Of a stretch of 64,000 nucleotides of DNA, positions 42,311-53,750 are shown piece by piece. The notes beneath the pieces were generated by a model, which saw nothing but the letters and a program-made list of their open reading frames with translations, was not told where the DNA came from and did not search any database. The stretch comes from Bolinopsis microptera (taxonomy: Eukaryota; Ctenophora; Tentaculata; Lobata; Bolinopsidae), in NCBI RefSeq assembly GCF_026151205.1, contig NC_087073.1:622001-686000 (forward strand), written 5' to 3'. Each line of letters starts with the position of its first letter. The first letter of the stretch is position 1. The position numbers and the translations under genes are program-made.

Positions 42311-45088
42311 ACTCTAGTAGCAGGGTGTAGTTGAGTGTGCACTTCGATGTGTACTATTTCTGACAACACAGGGTTGTTTGTTAGGTCATTCTAAACCAAA
42401 ATCGCTTAGGTGGACAATTTGTTTCGCTAGAGACAACCCTACAGGGCAAATTTTCTAAATTACCCTCAGTCGCATATACGGGATTTTCGTATTTCGGCTC
42501 CTGAAGGTCATAGAGACTTAATTTTTAGCTTAAAATCACTGCAATGGCCATATTTATATACAACTTACTAATCAATATATGGTCTAAAATTGTTTGTTTC
42601 CGAGATATCTGCAAAAAACTAATATTAAGTTCAGGCGTAGGCACAAATTTCATCAAATTTGTATCTCCGCTTCTGAAGGTCTTAGAGACTCAAACTTTGG
42701 CTTAAAATGACTGCAATGCACATGTTTATATTGACACTATAAAGGTAATAAAGGCCCAAAATGCTTACTTTTGGAAAAAATCCAAAAAAACTGATTTTCA
42801 CTGGGGAAGTGAAAAAAATCTACTCTAGAAGCTAATTGAAATCGAGTATTCAGTTTGGTGTCTACAACTTTTCTAGAAACCAGGTCCTTTGTAAGGTCAT
42901 TCTGGATCAGAATTGATAAGGTACGCAATTTCTATCAGTAGTTCCAACCCTAGGGGGGAAATTTCTAAATTACCCTCAGGCGCAAATATATGACTTTTGT
43001 ATCTCGGCTTCTGAACGTTGTAGGGGCCTCTCTTTTAGCTCAAACTAACTGCAAAGGCCACATTTACCTACAAGCTATAAAGCAACATAGGGTTTATAGT
43101 GCTTAGTTTTGGAGATATTCATTAAAAACTGTTTTAACTTTCGTGCATCCTAAAATAGTATCATCAAACATGTACTTAATTTTGGTATCCCGGGCTAAAT
43201 AAGTCTTACAGGCACTTTACTTGCAGCACAGCAAAAGTTCAGCATGAACACATTCAGATAATATTTATGAAGCAACACAATTCAGTTTCAGAAGCTCCTT
43301 CCAGCTATCTTGTGTTATACGTCTAACCATCTCTCTGGTTACTATCATCTCGTTAAAGGCAAGGCTCGACCGGGACCGATTTTTTGGCCGGGACTGGGAC
43401 TGGGAAAAAGTGCCAGGACCGGGATTAAGACCGGGACCGGAATTAAGGATCGGGATTAAGCCCAGATCCCGGTCTTAACATAAGTTGGGCTCTCTCCAGT
43501 ACTTTTTGGCTATTATAGCTAATCAACTCCAATCCAACCTCATGTAGTAGAATCTACTTCTAGTTTCCTTCAATTCAGCTATCTCCACTCTAGCTCTTTG
43601 TAGCAATCTCTGAATGCTACTTCCTGCTCTATCTAGCTTCCACCAACATCAAATAATTTTTGTTATGCTACTATTAGCACCTGCAATCCTACTCTGTTCA
43701 GCTATCACCAGCACCTTCAAATTCTAGCACTAATTCCAGCAACCTCAGACTACTTTCTGCTCTATGATCCAGCTAACACTAGCAAACAGTACCCACAAAT
43801 TTTAGCTTCTTCTAGCTACTTCGGGCTAGAAAGAGCTAGAAAGAGCTACAATTATAACGTGTTGGTGGTAGCAGAATTAAAGGTAGCTAAAAGTAGATTC
43901 TACTTCATGAGGTGGGATTAAAGTTGATTAGCCATAATAGTCAAACAGTACTGGAGAGAGCTCAACTTGTGGTAGTACGAGATAGTTAGATGTTCATGTA
44001 TAAATTTGGGGATTGAAGTAGTTCGAAGTAACCAGAGAGATGGTTAGACGTATACATTTGGGGATAACACAAGATAGCTGGAAGGAGCTTCTGAAACTGA
44101 ATTGTGTTGCTTCTTAAATATTATCTGAATGTGTTCATGCTGAACTTTTGCTGTGCTGCAAGTAAAGTGCCTGTAAGACTTTTTTAGCCCGGGATACCAA
44201 AATTAAGTACATGTTTGATGTTACTATTTTAGGATGCACGAAAGTTAAAACAGTTTTTAATGAATATCTCCAAAACTAAGCACTATAAACCCTATGTTGC
44301 TTTATAGCTTGTATGTAAATGTGGCCTTTGCAGTTAGTTTGAGCTAAAAGAGAGGCCCCTAAAAGAGAGGCCCCTACAACGTTCAGAAGCCGAGATACAA
44401 AAGTCACATATTTGCGCCTGAGGGTAATTTAGAAATTTCCCCCCTAGGGTTGGAACTACTGATAGAAATTGCGTACCTTATCAATTCTGATCCAGAATGA
44501 CCTTACAAAGGACCTGGTTTCTAGAAAAGTTGTAGACACCAAACTGCATACTCGATTTCAATTAGCTTCTAGAGTAGATTTTTTTCACTTCCCCAGTGAA
44601 AATCAGTTTTTCTGGATTTTTTCCAAAAGTAAGCATTTTGGGCCTTTATGACCTTTATAGTGTCAATATAAACATGTGCATTGCAGTCATTTTAAGCCAA
44701 AGTTTGAGTCTCTAAGACCTTCAGAAGCGGAGATACAAATTTGATGAAATTTGTGCCTACGCCTGAACTTTAAATTAGTTTTTTGCAGATATCTCGGAAA
44801 CAAACAATTTTAGACCATATATTGATTAGTAAGTTGTATATAAATGTTGCCATTGCAGTGATTTTAAGCTAAAAATTAAGTCTCTATGACCTTCAGGAGC
44901 CGAAATACGAAAATCCCGTATACGCGACTGAGGGTAATTTAGAAAATTTGCCCTGTAGGGTTGTCTCTAGCGAAACAAATTGTCCACCTAAACGATTTTG
45001 GTTTAGAATGACCTAACAAACAACCCTGTGTTGTCAGAAATAGTACACATCGAAGTGCACACTCAACTACACCCTGCTACTAGAGTAA
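42311..45088. repeat. 2.8-kb palindrome (arms ~1.25 kb)
   Basis: The left arm from ACTCTAGTAGCAGGGTGTAG pairs with the right arm ending CTACACCCTGCTACTAGAGT at 45,069-45,088. Pairing is near-perfect to about 43,590/43,860, leaving an irregular ~270-bp centre. The left arm carries an extra hAT-like fragment (43,361-43,480) not present on the right. Within the arms, a ~230-bp motif (ATTTGTATCTCCGCTTCTGA, TTACCCTCAG) recurs three times. Frames at 42,737 (minus) and 44,469 (plus) are the same sequence on the two arms and not genes. Confidence 0.9.
43361..43480. mobile_element. hAT-like fragment related to 8547-9048
   Basis: Contains GCTCGACCGGGACCGA and repeated GGACCGGGATTAAG, like the ends of the hAT-like MITE in copy A. 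It is present in one palindrome arm only, so it inserted after the palindrome formed or was lost from the other arm. No target duplication identified. Confidence 0.6.
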
Positions 45089-45874
45089 ATAGTAATATAA
45101 ATAGTAATAGTTATACGACACAATACATTTGTATTAAATGCGGTATATGAAATGCTTTATACCTCGATAGACCCGGTAAAGTTTATCACGAAAACGTCTA
45201 CTTGGCCTCATGGCTCATTTACAGCTCGAAGAAGACAAGAAAGACCATGGATACCAAGGAAGAGCTAGGAAGTAGGAAGCAAGTATGAATATACACCTTC
45301 CAACATCTACTGTGACTTTTGTATTGTTCTGCATACCGCTTCATTCGCTATGTGAGATACATCAACTCACCCCCATATGTCAGGGTCGGCTAAAATCAAA
45401 AAGAGTAAGATACGGGCAAAGGTGAGATCTAGATACGAGCGTCGGGCATGGGCAAGAGCCGCGGGGTAGTAAAGAAACGGTAATAATTATGTTGGTTTGC
45501 AATCCGGATGTTGCAGCAGGATATTTGGGGGCCATAATGAAGGGGGGGAGATAACGTATTTTTTTGTTTTTTGTTTTTTTCAAAAAATCAATTCCACCTA
45601 AACAAAAAAAACAAAAAATTGTTTTTGGCTATTTCACATGAGATAAGGGTTAGATAAGGTTGACAGCACTGTAACACAAATAGATGATAGTAATGAAACT
45701 TGAAGCGACAGTAAAATTAACAATTAAAGAATACGGTCTGTTGTTTTCACGAATTCCGAAATATGTTTCTGCATCCACAGAACAGTCAATTCAACTATAA
45801 TAAGGTCACATTAATGCCTCAAAACAAACACCGTACATATTGCTTGGTTTTAAGATCGAAGATCCACACTGTGA
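45089..45874. other. Spacer between palindrome and LINE
   Basis: No gene seen. It includes an A/T-homopolymer stretch at 45,560-45,625 and no recognisable repeat. Confidence 0.5.
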
Positions 45875-48274
45875 CACCTCCGTAAGAAAGAATACAGGGC
45901 ACAAACACGAGCTAGAAAGGGAGCTTACCTATACAAACTTAACGAGAAAATCAACCTCAGCAACAACATCAACTGGGCTGCTTTAAAAGACCTCTCGTCC
46001 GCTTGCAAGGACCCCGATACTTTCGACATATATGACCTGATCGCATTTCACAAGTTCTTCAACGACCTATACAATCAGAAGTGCAAGGACCCCTCGCACG
46101 GTGGACTACAAACGAACACTTCGACCAACGAAGCTGGTGAACAGGGAACCGAGTACCACCTCGAGCCATCAGTCGAACTTGAAAAACTCAACACAGAGTT
46201 TACTATCCAAGAACTGGAGAAAGTCACCAATAAGCTCCAGAATAACAAAAGCGTTTCATGTGATCTTATCTCCAACGAGATGCTCAAGAGCTCCAAACTC
46301 GGTCTCCAAAAAGTCCTTCTGAAACTATTCAATGGTTGCCTAACGCAAGGAATCTACCCCTGGAACTGCTCAATAACTACCCCCCTACACAAAAAGGGGG
46401 ACAAGCAGAACCCCGATAACTATAGAGCAATCACAGTCGGAAGTTGCCTTGGAAAACTCTTTGCATCCCTCCTCCTTGATAGGCTGATCGAATTCCGTAA
46501 AGTCGTCTGTTCCGACTTCCCTCACCAACTCGGATTCAGAGCTGGTGCCCAGTGCTCTGACCATATCCTGACCCTTACAACGATCATCGAGAAGTATACA
46601 AAGAAGCTGAAGAAGAAAATATTCGCTTGCTTCGTGGACTATCGTAAGGCGTTCGACACAGTCTGCAGGGAGGCTCTCATGTACAAACTCAGTAGACTTG
46701 GTATCGGAGGAAGCTTCTTCTCTTGCCTCCAGAACATGTACAGCAACTCAGTTACCCGTATCAAACTGAGCAAGAAGCTGTCGGACACCATCGATGTCAC
46801 AATTGGTACCGAACAGGGGCATCCAATGTCGCCGGAGCTCTTCAAGGTATACATTTATGACCTCTCCATTAGACTAGCAGCTCTTGAGGACTTGTCAATT
46901 CCAGAACTGAACGGCTTCCCGGTCAGCCATCTTCTGTGGGCAGACGACCTGATACTTTTGGCACTCGACGCCAAAAGCCTGCAGAAACAACTTGATTGCC
47001 TGCACGAATTTGCAAGTAAATGGGAACTGTCAATTAACATCGACAAAACCAAAATCATGGTATTCAACTCGAGCTCTCGTTTGCTGAAGTGCTCCTACGG
47101 GTTCAAACTAGGGAACCTGGACATCTCATCGGCCAAATCTTACTGCTATCTAGGCATTCAATTCAGTCTCAACGGTTCATTTAAAGGTGCCATGAACGAA
47201 CTGAGGAAAAAAGCACTAAGAGCATTTTTCTCGATCAGACGCATGGTCGACACTCGAGCATTAACAACAAAAACCATGCTCAAGCTTATAGACAGCCTCG
47301 TTAAACCAGTCGCTACGTATGCCTGTCAGATATGGCTACCGTGTACAAAAATGGCAAAGGAGATGGCTTGCGCTGATGGTTCAAGACAGAACCTTGCTAG
47401 AGCTGCAACAAAGGACGCACTTGAGACAACACACCTGAAAATGCTGAAATGGGTGCTCGGCTTACACAAGAAAGCTAACAACAACTTCTGTTACGGAGAT
47501 ACGGGCAGGTTACCATGGGCCCTGTCGGTACTACCACAATGCCTGAGATACTTCGACAGATTGTCTCAGACATCACCCGACGTGAGCAGCGTCAACTTTC
47601 TTGTACATCAGACATTCCAAGAGCAGAAGAATCTAAACCTCTCTTGGTATAAGACCTGGAATTCGATCGCTCAGTCTGAATCCAAAGCGGCCAAATTCGC
47701 TCGATCCGACCAACACAGAGCAGAAGGAACGACCTCAACTGCACATGGAAATTTGGTTGATCACTTTGTAAAAGACTGGAGAACAGATTTAGCATCACAA
47801 AAGAAAATGCAATTTTACTGCACTATCAAACAGGTATTCGGAGAGGAGCAGTATCTCAATCTAAAGAATAGTCAATGTCGCATGCACATAGCAAAAATCC
47901 GCTCCAGTAGCCATGACCTTCTTATTGAGAGAGGGAGATACACAAAAGAAACTGGAACGTGGACGAGAGCCTGCAGATTCTGCTGCAACAAGGATAACGT
48001 TCAAGGCTTAGAATATCTCCCCTTTTTCGAAGGAACAATCATTGAAAATGAAGAACACTGCCTCACTGAATGTCCAATGTACCACTCAGCGAGACTCTCA
48101 CTGTCGGAAAACCTTAACAGTCTTTTGCTGCTCAAGGAATACGGAGCTATCATGAATTCTGCCCATGTGCAAGAACTGGGCAAATTCCTTTGCAACTGTC
48201 ACCGCATCAGGAACCCGAAAAAGACGCCAATACTGCCTGTCACCCCATCAGGACTACCAACTCAACAGACATAA
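45875..48274 (+). CDS. 5'-truncated LINE: reverse transcriptase with C-terminal CCHC-like motif
   Basis: The frame is open from about 45,875 (no ATG; a stop lies just before), well upstream of the first Met at 46,280. N-terminal linker, then RT: NNKSVSCDLISNEMLK, PLHKKGDKQNPDNYRAITV, FVDYRKAFDTV, TEQGHPMSPELFKVYI and the catalytic box LLWADDLILL, where Trp-Ala replaces the usual aromatic-Ala/Val. The C-terminal region has CRFCC...EHCLTECPMYH, a Cys/His cluster usual in LINE proteins. The endonuclease is missing, so this is a dead copy. It differs from both CR1-like and RTE-like elements in this window; the clade is not assigned. GC content is higher than in its surroundings. Confidence 0.88.
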   Translation, partial: HLRKKEYRAQTRARKGAYLYKLNEKINLSNNINWAALKDLSSACKDPDTFDIYDLIAFHKFFNDLYNQKCKDPSHGGLQTNTSTNEAGEQGTEYHLEPSVELEKLNTEFTIQELEKVTNKLQNNKSVSCDLISNEMLKSSKLGLQKVLLKLFNGCLTQGIYPWNCSITTPLHKKGDKQNPDNYRAITVGSCLGKLFASLLLDRLIEFRKVVCSDFPHQLGFRAGAQCSDHILTLTTIIEKYTKKLKKKIFACFVDYRKAFDTVCREALMYKLSRLGIGGSFFSCLQNMYSNSVTRIKLSKKLSDTIDVTIGTEQGHPMSPELFKVYIYDLSIRLAALEDLSIPELNGFPVSHLLWADDLILLALDAKSLQKQLDCLHEFASKWELSINIDKTKIMVFNSSSRLLKCSYGFKLGNLDISSAKSYCYLGIQFSLNGSFKGAMNELRKKALRAFFSIRRMVDTRALTTKTMLKLIDSLVKPVATYACQIWLPCTKMAKEMACADGSRQNLARAATKDALETTHLKMLKWVLGLHKKANNNFCYGDTGRLPWALSVLPQCLRYFDRLSQTSPDVSSVNFLVHQTFQEQKNLNLSWYKTWNSIAQSESKAAKFARSDQHRAEGTTSTAHGNLVDHFVKDWRTDLASQKKMQFYCTIKQVFGEEQYLNLKNSQCRMHIAKIRSSSHDLLIERGRYTKETGTWTRACRFCCNKDNVQGLEYLPFFEGTIIENEEHCLTECPMYHSARLSLSENLNSLLLLKEYGAIMNSAHVQELGKFLCNCHRIRNPKKTPILPVTPSGLPTQQT

Positions 48275-48751
48275 TACAGATCAACCATCATTATGCAGAT
48301 TTCACGATCTGTTGTACGAGCATGGAACACTAGTGATTACTGTTTCCAGTACGTTGTGACTGTGAGTGGGAGGACTGTTTGAGTATGAATGTGTCTTTTG
48401 TGGACTCGAATACTAATATCGCAGTCTAGTGACCATTGAAGTTGCCTTTTACTACTTCCTCTTATGTTAAATTATTATTTCAGCAATTATTTCTATTTCG
48501 GTTGTTTGTACGGGAGTTAAATTTTAAGTGATTTTGTTTTAAATTTTCATGATTCTTGAATCTCGAATTTTACTTACTCTAGATATGTTAATCATTCATG
48601 TATAGTCGAGACGATGGTGTTAGTGCCATCTCCGACAACTTTACGTTTAATTCCGTTTAATTCCGTTTAATTCCTTCACTGTTGTGGATTCGGCAAGCAC
48701 AAGAAACTGGTGTCAGATTCTTAGACATAAACCGGACAGTACCTCGTACAC
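48275..48751. other. LINE 3' flank
   Basis: Likely 3' untranslated region, with three tandem GTTTAATTCC at 48,645-48,680. Nothing else recognised. Confidence 0.5.
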
Positions 48752-51248
48752 GGATATTTGAGGAGGAAGAGGACTGAAGAGGGGGACTGAGGAGGAGGAG
48801 GGGAGGCGGATGAGGACTGAGTAGGAGGAATGATGAAGAGAAGGAGGAAGATGAAGGAGGAAGAGGAGAAGAAGGATGACTGAGGAGGAGGAGGAGGAGG
48901 AGGAGGAGGAGGAGGAGGAGGACTGAGGAGGATGGCTGAGGAGGAGAAGGAGGAGGACTGAGGAGGAGAGGGAGGAGGAGGACCCAGGACCCAGGAGGAG
49001 GATAACTGAGGAGGAGGAAAAGGACTGAGGAGGAGGAGGAAGACTGAGGAGGAGGAGGAGAAGGACCCAGGAGGAGAAGGAGGACCCAGGAGGAGGACCC
49101 AGGAGGAGGAGGACCCAGGAGGAGAAAGAGGACTGATGAGGAGGATAAAGATGACTGGGGGGAGGATGAGGGTGGAGGAGGAGGAGGAGGAGGAGGAGGA
49201 GGATGAGGAGGAGAAAGAGAAGGAGGAGGAGGAGGACCCAGGAGGAGGACCCAGGAGGAGGACCCAGGAGGAGGACCCGGGAAGAGACGGACTGATGAGG
49301 ACTGATGAGGAGGACTGAGGAGGAAGAGGACTGATGGGGAGGAGGAGGAGGAGGACTGATGAGGAGGATGAATGAGGAGTAGGAGTAGGAGGAGGACTGA
49401 GGACGGGAGGAGGAAGAGGACTGAGGAGGATCAGGATGACCCAAGAGTAGGACCCAGGAGGAGGAGGAGGACCCAGGAGGAGGACCCAGGAGGAGGAGGA
49501 TGGCTGATGAGGATGACTGAGGAGGAGGAGGAGGAGGAGGAGGAGGAGGATGAGGAGGAGGAGGAGGAGGAGGAGGAGGGGGAGGAGGATGAGGAGGAGA
49601 TGGAGGGTTACTGGGGGGGGGGGGGGAGAATGAGGGTGGAGGAGGAGGACTGAGGAGGAGAAGCAGGACCCAGGAAGAGGAGGAGGAGGACTGAGGAAGA
49701 GGACTGGGAGGAGGAGGATGGCTGAGGAGGATGACTGAGGAGGAGGAGGAGGAGGACTGAGGAGGATGGCTGAGGAGGATGACTGAGAGGGAGGAGGAGG
49801 AGAAGTAGGAGGACTGAGGAGGAGGAGGAGGAGGATGAGGAGGAGAAGGAGACGGAGGAGGAGGAGGAGGAGGACCCAAGAGGAGGACCCAGGAAAAGGC
49901 CCCAGGAGGAGGACCCGGGAAGAGAAGGACTGACGAGGACTGATGAGGAGGACTGAGGAGGAAGAGGACTGATGGGGAGGAGGAGGAGGAGGACTGATGA
50001 GGAGGATGAATGAGGAGTAGGAGTAGGAGGAGGACTGAGGATGGGAGGAGGAGGAGGACTGATGAGGAGGATGAATGAGGAGTAGGAGTAGGAGGAGGAC
50101 TGAGGATGGGAGGAGGAGGAGGACTGATGAGGAGGATGAATGAGGAGTAGGAGTAGGAGGAGGAGGAGGAGGAGTAGTAGGATGAGGAGGAGAAGGAGGA
50201 TGAGGAGGAGGAGGATGAGGGGGAGGAGGATGAGGAGATGGAGGGTTACTGGGGGGAGGATGAGGGTGGAGGAGGAGGACTGAGGAGGGAAGCAGGACCC
50301 AGGAGGAGGAGGAGGAGGACTGAGGAAGAGGACTGGGAGGAGGAGGATGGCTGAGGAGGAGGAGGAGGAGGACTGAGGAGGATGGCTGAGGAGGATGACT
50401 GAGAGGGAGGAGGAGGAGGAGAAGTAGGAGGACTGAGGAGGAGGAGGAGGAGGACTGAGGAGGAGGACAACTGAAGAGGAGGAGGTGGACTGAATAGGAT
50501 GTGGAGGAGGGGGACTGGGGGAGGACTGAGGAGGAGGATTGAGGAGGACTGAGGAGGAGGAGGACTAAGGAGAAGGATGAGGAGGAGGACTGAGGAGGAT
50601 GGCTGAGGAGGATGACTGAGAGGGAGGAGGAGGAGGAGGAGAAGTAGGAGGACTGAGTAGGAGGAAGAGGACGAGGAGGAGAAGGACTGAGGAGGAGAAG
50701 GAGAAGGAGGAGGACATATAATTATCGGAGGAGGTCCCAGGAGGAGGACAGAGGGGGAGGAGGAGGACTGAGGAGGAGGACTGAGGACGACTTAGAAGGA
50801 GGAGAACTAGAGAAGAGGAGGACTGAATAGGAGGAGGATGGGGACTGGGGGAGGACTGAAGAGGAGGAGGACTGAGGAGGACTGAGGAGGACTGAGGAGG
50901 ACTGAGGAGGAGGAGTATTAAGGAGAAGGATGAGGAAGAGGACTGAGGAGGAGGACTGAGGAGGAAGAGGAGGAGGATGAAGAGGAGGAGGATGAAGAGG
51001 AGGACTGAGGAGGACTGAGGAGGAGGGGGAGGAGGAGTATGACTGAGGAGGACTGAGGAGGATGACTGAGGAGGACTGAGGAGGATGACTGAGGAGGATG
51101 ATTGAGGAGGCTGGAGGAGGACTGAGAGGGAGGAGGAGGAGGAAGACTGAGGAGGAGAAGGAGGAGGAGAAGGACTGAGGAAGAGAAGGAGGAAGAGGAG
51201 GAGGAGGACTGAGGAGGATGACTGAGGAGGAGGAAGAGGAGGAGGAAG
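48752..51248 (+). repeat. 2.5-kb GGA-rich polypurine minisatellite
   Basis: The plus strand is almost all purine: GAGGAG runs broken by GGACTGAGGAGG, GGATGACTGAGG and GGACCCAGGAGG motifs, with block duplications of a few hundred bases (49,340-49,460 resembles 49,960-50,050). Long Pro/Ser frames on the minus strand and Glu frames on the plus strand result from this composition and are not genes. The tract has G-quadruplex and triplex potential. Confidence 0.95.
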
Positions 51249-52849
51249 CATCTAAATGTTATTTCCATTTTTGTTATTTTTTGTCCGTTAACACCCCGAT
51301 AAAAAGCGTTCCAAATACCGCATTAAGGGCCATATTATGTACACGTATTGTATCTTATTGTGATAGTGTGATTGAAAACAGCTCGATATTATTTACACAA
51401 CCACCAAATGCGATATGACTCATATTGCATTTCACATTTGGTGGGTGATGTTATTATTATGAGCTATGATAAATCACATTTCTTGCACAACTCGGTCTAA
51501 TTATTGAGGAAAAGAAGAGGTAGATGGTTGTCGCCATCCAGCGCTAGTTGTCGCGTTTTCACTATCGCAAAAGAACCAAAATTTATACATCGCTTTATAG
51601 CCAAAAAGAACTCAAAATCCAAAGATTCAGTTCAAGCCATGTAAAGCGACTCATGAACATGTACATAAGAACTTACATTTGGTGATATAGTCTGGGGCTA
51701 TGTTGTTGTCGCATTTGAACACTGTTAGAGCAATCTTATACTCTATTCGCTGTCTAATTGGAAGAAAATGGGCCTTTTTCAAGATTTCGTATATTCGAAA
51801 TATTTCGTTTAATTAAAGAGGTCGTTTTAATCGTCAAGATCACAACTACAGAGGAGAAGTAAAACGTACACCTTGTTAGTTAAAAATTATGTGACTCCTA
51901 AACAGCCCCCCCCCCCCCCTCAAGTGGTAACGTTATACAAATACTATACTAAATCTCACACTACGTAAAATAAGGCTTAATAATACTTCAGTTATAACGT
52001 TTTTAGCCCCGTTAAGCTTATAAAGGCTCCTGTACAACTATATTATATGGATTTAAATTCTTCTTGCAGTGAGATAATGGTTTACAAATATCACAACCAT
52101 CCTTTGGAACTATCCTAACGACCACTACGAGGGCAAATTACTTCGCCAGCTGATAATATTAACGCAAGGAAAGGACTATTTTTCCACAAAATACGAAATA
52201 ATGCCCGGCACGTGGACTGTGCCATTTAATCGTCACTTGCACAGGGGCTCTTACTGAAATTCCTAGCATCAGTTAATTCTTTTTATTTCGCTATCATATT
52301 CTGTTGGCCGGCAGAGGCGATAAATTTATAAAGTAGCTAAGCACATGGGTCCACTGGTCCAGGGTCCTGATGCTTCTTGCAGTTACGGTGTTCATTATTA
52401 AATTAATTATTTATCAATTATTGTTTAGTTAATTATTACTATTATTTATCACTATTGATTATACAACAGTCCCTTCAGGACTGAACAGAGCGCTTGTTGA
52501 GTTGTAGTTCCTCCTTTAAAGGAACTACAAAAATTACACTTAAACAGACTGGTAGTACATCATTGATCTCAATTTAATGTTACAGAACGATGATGTGCCA
52601 TTAAATCGTTAAGCTTTCACAAGCATCTGCTCTTACTGAAATTCCAAGCCATCGTTTTAAATACACGCTGTATAGATGTTCTGGTAAACCGCCACAGTCC
52701 GTCTTTTGACGTTTTCAATGTAGATTTACAACAATAACAGTTAGTTGAAATTCACTTTGAATGAAGAAGAATCGTCAAAAGGTTGCTCTATATTTTGGAT
52801 CTTTGACTAAGCTGCTCAGGACCTAGCGAAAACTATAACCGGCAAGTAA
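51249..52849. other. Rearranged non-coding cargo of the composite element
   Basis: It holds a partial copy of the TIR inner end (about 51,425-51,535), a poly-C run at about 51,907-51,919, and two diverged copies (about 52,195-52,310 and 52,580-52,850) of the sequence that flanks the insertion in copy A at 11,575-11,880 (GACACGTGG...ATTTTATCG; CTGCAATCGGTCTTTTGACG). A small hairpin, TAGTTCCT...AGGAACTA, lies at about 52,505-52,530. No gene seen. Confidence 0.6.
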
Positions 52850-53747
52850 TAGTACAGGGAAATCCGTCTGAAAAATTACATTTCTTGCACAACTCGGTCT
52901 AATTATTGAGGAAAAGAAGAGGTAGATGGTAATCCAGGTAGGCCGGTTCAGGTTAGCACGATACACGGTACAGACTCAGAATATCGTAGTACAGCAGGCT
53001 ATCGGTTCGATCTTAAATGTGCCTTTGGTGCAGTTTCTGTGAAAATCGATAAGGATGTTCTGTAATTAATTATGAAACTCTAATATCCTGTGGTTAAAGT
53101 TTTTCAGTTTCAGTCCTTTTATTTATTTCGATTTAGTAATTCCTGATTACTAAAATCTGCCGAGATTTACTAAACTCCAACTACAAATATAAGTGAGTTA
53201 ATTATTCTTGAAAACAAAAATTCACGAAGTTTTTTTAAAGCATTTTTCTCCACGTTTCATGCAATTTGATAGCTTTTTGCGAAAAATTTTGTTTGCAAGT
53301 CTTGAAAAAAAAATGTAAGTGAAAAATTTTCGAAGTTTTTCTAAAAACTACTTTATCCGTGTTTTAAGCTATTCCAATCATTTTGAGCCAATAACAAATT
53401 TCTAAATTTTTGCTAATTACCTAATTGATAATTATCCAATTAATTGATTATCTGAGGTAAAAATTGTCTTCACAAAATTTTGTTCCTGATAATATGAACA
53501 CCCTCGATTAATCTTCAACTTTCTACGATGTTCACAACTAAAGATATTTGATATACAAGAAAGGTGGTAAAAAGTGGTAAAGTAGCAAAAAGTGGCCTTA
53601 AGACACGTGGAAAAGTTTGGAAAAGTTGGTCAGCCATAAAGGACACCTATTAAGCTATTAGAGTATTAGGACTAAAAAACGTCAAAAATCCTTTGTAAGC
53701 TTTGTGTGTCGGCAGATCGATTTTTTCAGACGGATTTCCCTGTACTA
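52850..53747. mobile_element. ~900-bp element at the right end of the composite
   Basis: A second, inward copy of the terminus TAGTACAGGGAAATCCGTCT sits at 52,850, directly joined to the inner end of the right arm. The right arm alone thus looks like a complete short element with ~25-bp TIRs. Its own flanks are TAA and TTA, not a matched pair, whereas the outermost ends of the composite are matched TTA. Confidence 0.75.
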
Positions 53748-53750
53748 TTA

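Larger units (their letters stand above)
41387..53747. mobile_element. 12.36-kb composite TIR element with TTA target duplication
   Basis: It begins TAGTACAGGGAAATCCGTCT and ends with the complement. TTA lies on both sides (41,384-41,386 and 53,748-53,750). Copy A has the empty site with a single TTA (11,280-11,282) in the same flanks (AAATTCTC...CTCCTACTCGCTCCTAG). The long arms are 41,387-42,245 and 52,873-53,747, about 90% similar by eye. A TWA 3-bp duplication is characteristic of PIF/Harbinger elements, but no transposase or Myb-like gene is seen inside, so it is non-autonomous or of another group. Nested cargo: a 2.8-kb palindrome, a LINE and a GGA repeat. Confidence 0.85.

Noticed and set aside
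42737-44651. Two 60-63-codon frames with the same protein (MRTLSILIQNDLTK...)
   Set aside because: They are the same sequence on the two arms of the palindrome; no other coding sign.
48713-51268. Long proline/serine-rich minus-strand frames resembling a Pro-rich protein
   Set aside because: Composition of the GGA repeat forces Pro/Ser; there are no splice sites, and the plus strand gives equally long Glu frames.
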